A stretch of DNA of 20,489 nt. It comes from CAZIBG01 sp964536985. Lineage in GTDB: Bacteria > Patescibacteriota > Saccharimonadia > Saccharimonadales > AWTP1-31. The notes under the pieces were generated by a model. The model made no database searches, had not been told where the DNA came from, and saw only the letters and a program-made list of their open reading frames with translations. The stretch is taken from positions 1-20,489 of the forward strand of contig CAZIBG010000019.1 of assembly GCA_964536985.1 (NCBI GenBank). Direction: 5' to 3'. Position 1 is the stretch's first letter. Every line of letters starts with the position of its first letter. A program made the translations under genes and the position numbers. Shown piece by piece: positions 1 to 5,865 of this stretch.

Positions 1-104
1 CGATCGTCACGTTCAAAACTACTCATGACGATATTCTAGCAGTTATCCGACGAGTATGCAGCCAAGACAAGTAAACTGATTAACTAATTTGAGAATACCA
101 TCGA

Positions 105-113
105 TTATCCACA
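105..113 (+). promoter_or_regulatory. DnaA box (TTATCCACA)
   Basis: Perfect match to the 9-base DnaA consensus in the AT-rich sequence before the transposase gene. A second perfect box lies at 6306-6314 in the same orientation. A single box does not make an origin, and I see no cluster here. Confidence 0.5.
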
Positions 114-181
114 GCTAATATAAATTACAACGTATAGTACATGACTATAGGAGTAATTTACTTCTTTAAGACAAGTTATTA

Positions 182-190
182 TGCTATACT
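182..190 (+). promoter_or_regulatory. Extended -10 promoter of the transposase gene
   Basis: TG-C-TATACT is an extended -10 element. Its hexamer (185-190) ends 6 nt before the ATG at 197, so transcription would start at or next to the start codon and give a leaderless mRNA. No good -35 box or Shine-Dalgarno sequence is visible. Confidence 0.5.
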
Positions 191-196
191 GCAGGT

Positions 197-1051
197 ATGA
201 GATACACCATCAAGGACATGAGAGCTCAATTTCCAAATGATGATGCGTGTTTACAATATCTCTTCAATGCTCGCTATGGCGGACTCAAAGCTTGCCCCAA
301 CTGTGGGGTAGTTAGTCCTAAGTACTATCGAGTTCGCAAGCGAATGTCTTTCGTATGTAAAGAATGCCGTTTTCAGATATATCCACTAGTCGGAACGATC
401 TTCGAAAAAACCACCACGCCACTAACCGATTGGTTTCATGCACTCTACCTGTTCTCCGTATCCAAGAACGGGGTAAGTGCTAAAGAAATTGAAAGGCAAG
501 TGGGCGTATCATACAAAACCGCACACCGTATAGCTAAGATGATACGTATTCTTATGCACGAAAGCGGCAAACTTGGTTTTTTAGGTACACCGATTGAAGT
601 AGACGAAGCCTACATAGGCGGCAGAAAGAAGCAGTCTAGCGGAGATCGCAAAACACCAGTCATGGCTGCCTTGGAAGTTGGTGGCCATGTACGGACAGCT
701 GTGGTTCCAAGAGCTAACTCAGAAACAGCAGTACCTTTTCTTGAAAGTAATGTCCGCGTAGGCTCAATGTTGCATACCGACGAAAGTAAGATCTACAAAC
801 ATTTAAGAGTAAGGGTAATTTTTGATCATGAGTCCGTCCGGCACATTGCAAAGGAGTTTGTTAAGAATGGGATTACGACGAACCACGTCGAGAGCTTTTT
901 CGGCCAGTTGAAGCGTTCTTTGGACGGGACTTACCACTCAGTTTCGCCTTACTACTTGCATTCGTACGTTTCAGAATTTGCCTTTCGTTATAATCATCGT
1001 CACGAAAAGATTTTTCAGCTCCTTTTGGCAAAGGCAGGGCCGCGAGCTTAA
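197..1051 (+). CDS. IS1595-family (ISXO2-like) transposase
   Basis: This 284-residue protein is a DDE-type transposase of the IS1595/ISXO2 group, which moves its element by cutting and joining DNA ends. The N-terminus carries a zinc ribbon (C33-x2-C36 and C54-x2-C57), followed by a helix-turn-helix-like stretch around residues 92-115. The catalytic core follows: D136 in VDEAYIGG, D195 in LHTDES, and E232 in TTNHVESFFG, with the family-typical tail RYNHR at 264-268. The length is normal for the family and the frame is intact, so it could be active. I searched both flanks by eye for terminal inverted repeats and found no convincing pair, so the ends of the element are not defined. The start at 197 follows an extended -10 box by 6 nt, which suggests a leaderless transcript. 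It opens the accessory region that also carries the DGR. Confidence 0.88.
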   Translation: MRYTIKDMRAQFPNDDACLQYLFNARYGGLKACPNCGVVSPKYYRVRKRMSFVCKECRFQIYPLVGTIFEKTTTPLTDWFHALYLFSVSKNGVSAKEIERQVGVSYKTAHRIAKMIRILMHESGKLGFLGTPIEVDEAYIGGRKKQSSGDRKTPVMAALEVGGHVRTAVVPRANSETAVPFLESNVRVGSMLHTDESKIYKHLRVRVIFDHESVRHIAKEFVKNGITTNHVESFFGQLKRSLDGTYHSVSPYYLHSYVSEFAFRYNHRHEKIFQLLLAKAGPRA

Positions 1052-1110
1052 TAAGGTCTAGAAATTTCTTTTTTCCCATACAAACTAGTATACAGCTCCG
1101 TCAGAATGAA

Positions 1111-1126
1111 GCATACATTTGTATGC
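1111..1126. repeat. Perfect inverted repeat GCATAC-ATTT-GTATGC
   Basis: A 6-bp perfect stem with a 4-nt loop lies between the transposase and replication-relaxation genes. It may be an operator or a small hairpin. There is no T-run, so it is not a terminator. Confidence 0.35.
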
Positions 1127-1141
1127 GATTTGAAATTATTA

Positions 1142-1163
1142 TTGCCCCCAAGGGCGGGGGTAA
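1142..1163. repeat. GC-rich hairpin between transposase and replication-relaxation gene
   Basis: TTGCCCCC pairs with GGGGGTAA across the 6-nt loop AAGGGC, giving an 8-bp stem with one G-T pair. No T-run follows on either strand, so it is not a classical intrinsic terminator. It sits just upstream of the 1167-1179 repeat and may act as an element end or regulatory hairpin. Confidence 0.35.
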
Positions 1164-1166
1164 GAA

Positions 1167-1179
1167 TGCGCTTGTGCCA
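1167..1179 (+). repeat. Copy 1 of a CGCTTGTGCC-type 13-mer
   Basis: TGCGCTTGTGCCA matches 11 of 13 positions of the inverted pair at 4579-4591 and 4656-4668. It covers the -35 region of the promoter proposed for the gene at 1246. It may be a shared operator. Confidence 0.35.
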
Positions 1180-1196
1180 ATCTGTTAAATCAGGAA

Positions 1197-1202
1197 TATA
1201 CT
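1197..1202 (+). promoter_or_regulatory. Candidate -10 box for the replication-relaxation gene
   Basis: TATACT, with a partial -35 (TTGTGC at 1172-1177) 19 nt upstream. The leader then carries a strong GGAGG Shine-Dalgarno sequence before the ATG at 1246. The -35 match is weak. Confidence 0.35.
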
Positions 1203-1245
1203 GGTACCTATCTTTAAATAATACGGTGTAGGAGGGTTTGGCAAA

Positions 1246-2106
1246 ATGAAACTAACTCAAATTCCAAAAATAACTTATAAACAAAGAACAATACTAGATC
1301 TCATATATACTCATAGATTCTTAACCAGAATACAAATTCAAACAATGCTAAAACATAAAGATAAAAAGACTATTAACATGTGGCTTAAAGACTTACGAGA
1401 AAAAGAATACATCAATTGGATATATAACAAAGATCACTTTGCTGAGAAAACTAAACCAGCTATATACTATCTTGGCATTAACGGCATCCGCCATATGCAG
1501 AACATGGATTTCCATCCACACGACGAACTGAGAAAGCGCTACCGAGAACACGAACGTAGCCAAGGCTTTATTGATCGCAGTCTAGTTATAGCAGATGTCT
1601 GCCTAGATCTTGATGACAAACGAAACGGCAGCTACTACATGACAACACGATACTACTACGAAACTGAGGCTGATTACCGCAGTGAGATGCGTTACCATTT
1701 CTTGAGCGATAACGAGTTAATTCATCCTGATCTGTGTATTGCCCAGTCTGAGGGTGATACCGACGACAGCATCGGTGATCCAGACACTACTGTAGCTAGC
1801 TACTTACTAGAGATCTTTGATCCTACCTTGCCGAGGTATCGACTCCGCAACAAACTGAAGAAATATGTAGAATACTTAGAGGAAGAATTAGACGAGTGGG
1901 ATGAACAAACGGGCGATCCAAGACCAACCTTCTTACTAGTCTGTGCTACCCTCACTGATCTGATTTATGCTAAACGCAGAACCAGAGGACTGATGGCAGA
2001 AATCTGGGAGTATGATGATGAGTATAGGCCGCATATACGGTTCACGACTGTCGAGATGCTAAGAGAGTATGGGTTGCTTGCTGAGACAATTTGGGAGAAG
2101 ACTTAA
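1246..2106 (+). CDS. Replication-relaxation family protein
   Basis: This 286-residue protein resembles the replication-relaxation (Replic_Relax) family, usually encoded on plasmids and integrative elements of Gram-positive bacteria and CPR. Its biochemical role is poorly defined. The N-terminus (about 10-80) is a winged-helix-like segment with the family pattern ILDLIYTHRFLTRIQIQ...LKDLREKEYI. The middle and C-terminus carry HPDLCI (about 165) and a YLLEIFDPTLPRYRLRNKLKKYVEYLEE segment (about 187-214), as in relatives. The C-terminal half is rich in acidic residues. A strong GGAGG ribosome binding site supports the ATG at 1246. The first 200 bp are much more AT-rich than the rest. Together with the adjacent transposase and toxin-antitoxin pair it suggests mobile-element ancestry. 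I am fairly sure of the family, not of its function. Confidence 0.7.
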   Translation: MKLTQIPKITYKQRTILDLIYTHRFLTRIQIQTMLKHKDKKTINMWLKDLREKEYINWIYNKDHFAEKTKPAIYYLGINGIRHMQNMDFHPHDELRKRYREHERSQGFIDRSLVIADVCLDLDDKRNGSYYMTTRYYYETEADYRSEMRYHFLSDNELIHPDLCIAQSEGDTDDSIGDPDTTVASYLLEIFDPTLPRYRLRNKLKKYVEYLEEELDEWDEQTGDPRPTFLLVCATLTDLIYAKRRTRGLMAEIWEYDDEYRPHIRFTTVEMLREYGLLAETIWEKT

Positions 2107-2160
2107 TTAGCTTGGCGCTTCAATCCAAAGCTTAAATTCAAACCAGTAGCTGGAGGTAAC

Positions 2161-2190
2161 TTGACAAATGTATATACTTTTGTATATACT
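2161..2190 (+). promoter_or_regulatory. mazEF promoter with tandem GTATATAC operator
   Basis: TTGACA at 2161-2166 is a perfect -35 box, followed after 18 nt by TATACT at 2185-2190. Overlapping it are two copies of the palindrome GTATATAC (2170-2177 and 2182-2189) with centres 12 bp apart. This is a typical layout for autorepression by an AbrB/MazE-type antitoxin. That the antitoxin binds here is inferred. Confidence 0.6.
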
Positions 2191-2210
2191 TGTTATGGAG
2201 GAAGATAATT

Positions 2211-2459
2211 ATGAAATCAACAACAACTGTTAAAAAATGGGGTAATAGCTTGGCGGTCCGCCTACCAAAAACTATTGCCGAGGATCTAAACCTTAAAGAC
2301 GCAAGCCAACTAACTATTATCAGTAATGGAAAAACAGCCGTTATTACTCCACTACTAGATAATCAGTCATCACTTGATGCGCTGGTCGGAATTATCACTC
2401 CCGAGAATTGCCATACACCAGAAGATTGGGGCAAGCCAGTAGGTAGTGAACTATGGTAG
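2211..2459 (+). CDS. mazE: MazE-like AbrB-family antitoxin
   Basis: This 82-residue protein is an AbrB/MazE-type antitoxin that would bind and neutralise the toxin encoded immediately downstream and repress its own operon. The N-terminus (residues 1-45) is a swapped-hairpin DNA-binding domain with the typical pattern KKWGNSLAVRLPKTIAEDLNL. The C-terminal part, with TPEDWGKPVGSELW at the end, is the expected flexible toxin-binding tail. I chose the ATG at 2211 because GGAGG lies at 2197-2201. An in-frame TTG at 2190 is part of the promoter -10 region and is unlikely to be used. The gene overlaps the toxin gene by 7 nt, which indicates translational coupling. Confidence 0.85.
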   Translation: MKSTTTVKKWGNSLAVRLPKTIAEDLNLKDASQLTIISNGKTAVITPLLDNQSSLDALVGIITPENCHTPEDWGKPVGSELW

Positions 2460-2788
2460 TATACGCACCTGATCGCGGCGACATAATATGGCTGAACTTC
2501 ACTCCCCAAACTGGGCATGAGCAGGCCGGACACCGTCCAGCACTTGTACTATCACCAAAGTCATATAATCAAAAGACCGGATTACTCTTAGCCTGTCCGA
2601 TCACTTCTAAAATTAAGCATTATCCATTTGAAGTTGTTGTTTCTGGTCCCCAACTGCAAGGAGCTGTGCTAGCGGACCAAATAAAAAGTCTAGATTGGCG
2701 AGAAAGACAAGCAACATATATAGCCCCTTGCTCGCCCAGTGTCCTGAAGCAGGTTATGCAACTTGTTGCCACATTGATTAATGGTTAA
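2453..2788 (+). CDS. mazF: MazF-like endoribonuclease toxin
   Basis: This 111-residue protein is a MazF/PemK-family toxin, expected to cleave mRNA at specific short sequences when the antitoxin is degraded. Family motifs visible are the N-terminal RGDIIWLNFTPQTGHEQAGHRPALVLSP (8-35), LLACPITSKIK (45-55) and GAVLADQIKSLDWRER (70-85). The conserved arginine in GHRPAL and the TS in PITSK fit the known active-site architecture. The length is typical and the gene is intact. It starts within the end of the antitoxin gene and its stop overlaps the stop of the convergent Avd-like gene by 11 nt, so the toxin-antitoxin unit abuts the DGR directly. The pair may stabilise the accessory region; that is inference. 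Confidence 0.88.
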   Translation: MVVYAPDRGDIIWLNFTPQTGHEQAGHRPALVLSPKSYNQKTGLLLACPITSKIKHYPFEVVVSGPQLQGAVLADQIKSLDWRERQATYIAPCSPSVLKQVMQLVATLING

Positions 2789-3170
2789 TGTTCTGTACTT
2801 CATACCGTTTCTGCCAACCACCACACATCTTACCTAAAGTTAGCAGTTGTTTCATACCGTTTTCGGTCCGTTTAGTATTCAAAAAACCAATCGTATGAGC
2901 TACCGTTAAAAGTTTACGTAGTACTTCCAACTCAACATTGAGTTCGAACAATAGATTCGCTTTACGTCGAGGTAACCGAGCACTTCGAGCACTGACAATA
3001 AGGCGTAAACATTGCAACGCACTGTTACTGATAGCCTGAACGATAACCATTCTTTGGCTCTTAGGGAAGGTATTAAGAATTGGGAACAACCAAGCCAAGA
3101 AATCTACCATATAGGTATACATCAGCAGATCATCGGGGGCGGTAGTATGTTTGGCTTTAGGTTGGGTCAT
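2778..3170 (-). CDS. avd: DGR accessory protein (bAvd-like four-helix bundle)
   Basis: This 130-residue, basic, helical protein resembles the bAvd/four-helix-bundle family. In characterised DGRs, Avd forms a pentameric barrel that binds the reverse transcriptase and template RNA and is needed for cDNA synthesis. Family-like features are FPKSQRMVIVQAISNSALQCLRLI (35-58), a basic RLPRRKANLLFELNVELEVLRKLL stretch (65-88), and the ending MKQLLTLGKMCGGWQKR (107-123), matching the usual GKMLGGW pattern. It lies directly after the variable-protein gene on the same strand, 124 nt downstream, and ends tail-to-tail with mazF. No strong ribosome binding site precedes the ATG at 3170. The stretch between the target gene and this one contains a GC-rich hairpin. 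Family by pattern recognition and context; role by homology with known DGRs. Confidence 0.78.
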   Translation of the reverse strand: MTQPKAKHTTAPDDLLMYTYMVDFLAWLFPILNTFPKSQRMVIVQAISNSALQCLRLIVSARSARLPRRKANLLFELNVELEVLRKLLTVAHTIGFLNTKRTENGMKQLLTLGKMCGGWQKRYEVQNINH

Positions 3171-3209
3171 AGCGAGTTAGGTTGTTTAGTAGCAATTCCA
3201 AAGCTGCCC

Positions 3210-3233
3210 TGGCGTGCCGCATGGCGGCAGCCA
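3210..3233. repeat. GC-rich hairpin/cruciform downstream of the VR
   Basis: TGGC-(G)-TGCCGC pairs with GCGGCA-GCCA around an ATG loop, giving a 10-bp stem with one bulged base. It lies 64 bp beyond the VR end, in the target-avd gap. Some DGRs need a hairpin just downstream of the VR for target recognition. This one is farther away than in the Bordetella phage system, so the role is uncertain. Confidence 0.45.
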
Positions 3234-3294
3234 AGGTGAGGGAGCAAGGATTTAAGCACCAAGCATTCAAGCGGTAAGCTCTAAGCGACAGGTA

Positions 3295-4509
3295 TTACAA
3301 GGCAGCCCGGAAGCCGAGAGCCGGATAGGAATCGGACGGCGTATAGACCAGATAGAGCGTAAACGCCCCCGAAAACGGGCCATTGCCCCAGGCGCCTCCG
3401 CGAGCGAAGGCGAGCACCGCGGGTGAACCGGACGAGAAGCCCGAGCCCAGGACGCCAACCCCTTGAGCTACGCCCCAGCTGGCTGCGCCTGGGTTATGGA
3501 CTGCCGGGTTAGTATAGTTAAGGGTGCCCCAGTTGTCAGGAACATCTAAGCCAAAGCCTGAATCGAAATTATATTCAAGTGGCCCACCATTTCCACCAAA
3601 GCTCGGTAGGTCGCCTTGAGTTTCAGTACCACTGGTCCAGTGGCCAACATTACCAACCAAATCCCAGAGGACTGAGCCATTACTGAGAGTAAGGGTTCGT
3701 TTTTGGGTGCTAGGGTCTGCACCACAAACTGTATTAACGCCTGCCGTGACCGTACCGTAGCAAGCCTCGGTGTCGTTGGCACTAGATTCTAGTGGAAAGT
3801 TAGGGGTATTGTCGTTATGGCCTGAGGCTAGGACCTTGCCAGCCGTGCCAGGCGCGTTACCACAGTTACTACCATCGGCATCACACCAGTTGGCTGGTTG
3901 GGTTAGGATATTGTGAGCAATAGTCATCCATTCGTTTTCGGTGAGCAGGTGGGCACCAGTTCCAGCGGTTTGGCTGGCGGTAATGGCATCAGTTTGAGAT
4001 ATGTTGGTCCAGGGCTGGTCGGTAGCGGTAGAGACAGCCGTGCCACCAGTGTAGGAATTACTGAGGAAGCTACCATCGCCGTTGATGTCGTTACTACTAG
4101 CTACCGTACCGCCACTGTTTTTAGCCGTGTACTTCATGACACAGAAGTCAGTAGTACTGTAGGCTGGGTTACCAGGGACGACTATCCAGTTGGTTGGACA
4201 GGTTATGGATGCTTGGTTGCCACCACTGTTACCACCGCCTTGGTTATTGCCGGATTGGCTAGTGGGATCACAGTCTGGATTGGTTGTTTGAGCAAAGGCA
4301 GCAGTGGGAGCTAGGATGAAGGCTAAAGCTAGACCAGCTAGGAGTAGGAGACTAAGGCTACCGCCTCGGTAACGGTAATTGGTGTTAGTGTTAGTGTTAG
4401 TTTTAAGGTAGATAATTAGTATAGTGGCAATAAGTAGTAGACTACTGGCAAGAGCAGTATAGAGTATAGTGTTACTGCCAGTGTCTGCTAGGTTACATAG
4501 TTCTTGCAT
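3295..4509 (-). CDS. DGR variable target protein (FGE-sulfatase / C-type-lectin-like domain, surface)
   Basis: This 404-residue protein is the DGR target, likely a surface-displayed ligand-binding protein. The C-terminal domain (about 105-404) is of the formylglycine-generating-enzyme/C-type-lectin-like fold common in DGR targets: LLTENEWMTIA (188-198), LWDLVGNVGHWT (281-292), RGGAW (370-374) and the terminal GFRAAL. The VR covers residues 350-404 and ends at the stop codon. Diversified positions include G355, A369, F379, Y386, V388, Y389, Y395 and A397, where the TR encodes Asn or Asp. The N-terminus is odd: LADTG (7-11) followed by a hydrophobic span (17-36) looks like a sortase signal, yet sits at the wrong end. 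After a TNTNTNTN linker comes a second hydrophobic segment (51-72) with an AFA-Q signal-peptidase-like site. The region 75-100 is a Gly/Asn/Gln-rich linker. It has its own extended -10 promoter. The FGE enzyme activity is probably absent; the domain serves as a scaffold. Confidence 0.88.
   Translation of the reverse strand: MQELCNLADTGSNTILYTALASSLLLIATILIIYLKTNTNTNTNYRYRGGSLSLLLLAGLALAFILAPTAAFAQTTNPDCDPTSQSGNNQGGGNSGGNQASITCPTNWIVVPGNPAYSTTDFCVMKYTAKNSGGTVASSNDINGDGSFLSNSYTGGTAVSTATDQPWTNISQTDAITASQTAGTGAHLLTENEWMTIAHNILTQPANWCDADGSNCGNAPGTAGKVLASGHNDNTPNFPLESSANDTEACYGTVTAGVNTVCGADPSTQKRTLTLSNGSVLWDLVGNVGHWTSGTETQGDLPSFGGNGGPLEYNFDSGFGLDVPDNWGTLNYTNPAVHNPGAASWGVAQGVGVLGSGFSSGSPAVLAFARGGAWGNGPFSGAFTLYLVYTPSDSYPALGFRAAL
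3298..3461 (-). repeat. DGR variable repeat (VR)
   Basis: This 164-bp segment at the 3' end of the target gene is a mutated copy of the template repeat at 5887-6050. There are no gaps: 143 of 164 bases are identical, and all 21 differences fall on TR adenines (11 A to G, 4 A to C, 6 A to T). Ten TR adenines are unchanged. Immediately 3' of the match, VR TAA-TACCTG faces TR GCA-TACCTG. These non-adenine differences mark the boundary and supply the stop codon. Confidence 0.96.
4384..4401 (-). repeat. Hexanucleotide tandem repeat in the target gene
   Basis: Three perfect GTTAGT units on the + strand encode the Thr-Asn linker between the two hydrophobic segments of the target protein. Unit gain or loss would change linker length by two residues without a frameshift. 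Confidence 0.6.
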
Positions 4510-4578
4510 AGTTTTATTTAGTTCCTTACGTCCTTATTGTTAATTCTGTATTGTTAATACTTTATGTTAATGGGAATA

Positions 4579-4591
4579 TACGCTTGTGCCT
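4579..4591 (+). repeat. Left arm of a 13-bp inverted repeat around the target promoter
   Basis: TACGCTTGTGCCT is the exact reverse complement of 4656-4668, with a 64-bp space between arms. It lies in the leader of the target gene. A near copy is at 1167-1179. Confidence 0.55.
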
Positions 4592-4641
4592 GCTTGGTTT
4601 ATGACTAAAACGTTAATTTGCTTAACTCTTTCATTGCAATA

Positions 4642-4650
4642 ATTATACCA
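4642..4650 (-). promoter_or_regulatory. Extended -10 promoter of the DGR target gene
   Basis: On the minus strand TGG-TATAAT is an extended -10 with a consensus hexamer (4642-4647). It lies between the RT stop and the target start and would give a leader of roughly 125 nt. The target could therefore be expressed independently of the RT. The two arms of a 13-bp inverted repeat flank it. Confidence 0.55.
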
Positions 4651-4653
4651 TGG

Positions 4654-5835
4654 TTAGGCACAAGCGTAATTACTCTGTAAGTTTAACCCCCCCCCCGGAG
4701 GTTTGTGCAAGACTGTTTTTTGAAGAGATGTTTGTACGGTCGGTATTGGGATGTCAACGTCTCGCCTTACTTCTGTATACTGACTGTATAGTTTTCGAAT
4801 AAGCTGGTTGGCTTGCCGAGGGCTGGCGTGGCTTAGATGGGCAACCCAGGAGTAGAATATTTCACCGAGCTCTTCCTTACTGATCGTACCGGCTTTATGG
4901 TGCTTAAGTAATTGCTTCCAGCGTCGCTTGAATAGTTTGACTGTGCTACTTCTGACCCTGATTTTGTGTCGCCAGATAACATAGCCAACAAATTCTACAC
5001 CAGTTCGGGCAGGAAATAGACGAGTTTTTCGAGGATGAACAGTTAGGTATAGCTCATCGTGCAGAAATTGAGTGATTTGTTGCTTCCACCTCCCGAGAGC
5101 TTGTTTGTCATCACTTATAACCATTAGATCGTCCATATAGCGGATATAACGCTTAGCTTTCAAAACTCGTTTAATATACAAGTCGACTTCATGAAGGTAG
5201 ACATTACCAAATATCTGACTGGTCAGGTTACCAATGGGAATACCTCGTGGACCCTTAGTATGATACGGAGAACTCGGCGCAAACAGATGATCGTGTTCGT
5301 GACCACTCTGATAGCTGTCGATAATAATATACACCAATTTAAGGAGTAGTGGGTCAGTTATTTTCTTTCGAAGTAATCGTTTAAGAACTCCGTGATTGAC
5401 ACTGGCGTAATACTTGGAAATATCCAAATGTAGTACGTACAAAGGTGTATTGGTTTGCCAACGAATAAAGTGCTGTAAACGCCTGGCTGCCTGATGGGAG
5501 CCTTTATTCTGTCGGCAAGCGTAGGTATCATAGATAAAGCATGGTTCATATATATCATTTAGTGATGCCGATACTGCATGATGAACAATGCGGTCCCGAA
5601 AGTGGGGTGCATCAATCAGTCGTTTTCTAGGGTCGTGTACCGTAAAACGTTTATGTGGCTTCGGATAGTAGTTATTACTACGGATCTCCTGCTGGAGGGT
5701 TAACAAAACTTCCAGTCGCTGATAGTTATAAGAAGCACCATACGTCCGATAGCGCTTACCTCTAGATGCCCCGCGGAAGGCCACTACCAAAGCACGGAGT
5801 GATGAAAAGTCCTTAAAGTTATTGGTTTTTGACAT
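4654..5835 (-). CDS. DGR reverse transcriptase
   Basis: This 393-residue reverse transcriptase belongs to the DGR clade. It would copy the TR RNA into adenine-mutated cDNA that replaces the VR of the target gene. Motifs in order: LIDAPHFRDRIVHHAV (73-88), catalytic D138 in LHLDISKYYASV, GIPIGNLTSQIFGNVYL (199-215) where IGNLTSQ replaces the QG motif of group II intron and retroviral enzymes, YMDD (233-236, catalytic D235 and D236), and EFVGYVI (281-287). There is no maturase or endonuclease domain, as usual for DGRs. The C-terminus is encoded across a run of ten G (PPGGG followed by LNLQSNYACA). Its start codon overlaps the -35 box of the divergent TR promoter. No strong ribosome binding site is visible. 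A minus-strand TATACT (5852-5857) overlapping the TR -10 box could drive it. Confidence 0.95.
   Translation of the reverse strand: MSKTNNFKDFSSLRALVVAFRGASRGKRYRTYGASYNYQRLEVLLTLQQEIRSNNYYPKPHKRFTVHDPRKRLIDAPHFRDRIVHHAVSASLNDIYEPCFIYDTYACRQNKGSHQAARRLQHFIRWQTNTPLYVLHLDISKYYASVNHGVLKRLLRKKITDPLLLKLVYIIIDSYQSGHEHDHLFAPSSPYHTKGPRGIPIGNLTSQIFGNVYLHEVDLYIKRVLKAKRYIRYMDDLMVISDDKQALGRWKQQITQFLHDELYLTVHPRKTRLFPARTGVEFVGYVIWRHKIRVRSSTVKLFKRRWKQLLKHHKAGTISKEELGEIFYSWVAHLSHASPRQANQLIRKLYSQYTEVRRDVDIPIPTVQTSLQKTVLHKPPGGGLNLQSNYACA
4656..4668 (-). repeat. Right arm of the 13-bp inverted repeat (inside the RT 3' end)
   Basis: Reverse complement of 4579-4591. It encodes the last residues of the RT and ends 5 bp upstream of the target's extended -10 element, where a regulator could act. 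Confidence 0.55.
4687..4696 (-). repeat. Ten-base G homopolymer near the RT C-terminus
   Basis: The run of ten C on the + strand is ten G in the RT mRNA, encoding Gly-Gly-Gly. Slippage would alter only the last few residues of the RT: nine G would end the protein directly after the glycines, and eleven would add a different short tail. Confidence 0.8.
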
Positions 5836-5859
5836 ATCGGTTACTACTAGAAGTATAAT
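5829..5859 (+). promoter_or_regulatory. Template-repeat RNA promoter (divergent to RT)
   Basis: TTGACA (5829-5834) and TATAAT (5854-5859) are both perfect consensus boxes, with a 19-nt spacer. Transcription would start near 5866, about 20 nt before the TR. The -35 box overlaps the RT start codon (complement of 5833-5835). On the other strand TATACT at 5852-5857 overlaps the -10, so the same AT-rich patch may fire in both directions. Confidence 0.72.
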
Positions 5860-5865
5860 AGATGT

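Noticed and set aside
1050..1080. AGAAATTTCT palindrome with a T run after the transposase as an intrinsic terminator
   Set aside because: The palindrome has no room for a loop and is AT-only; the stem would be too weak.
1..1245. Terminal inverted repeats of the IS1595-type element
   Set aside because: Compared both flanks of the transposase by eye on both strands and found no matching ends of useful length; short palindromes there are internal or unrelated.
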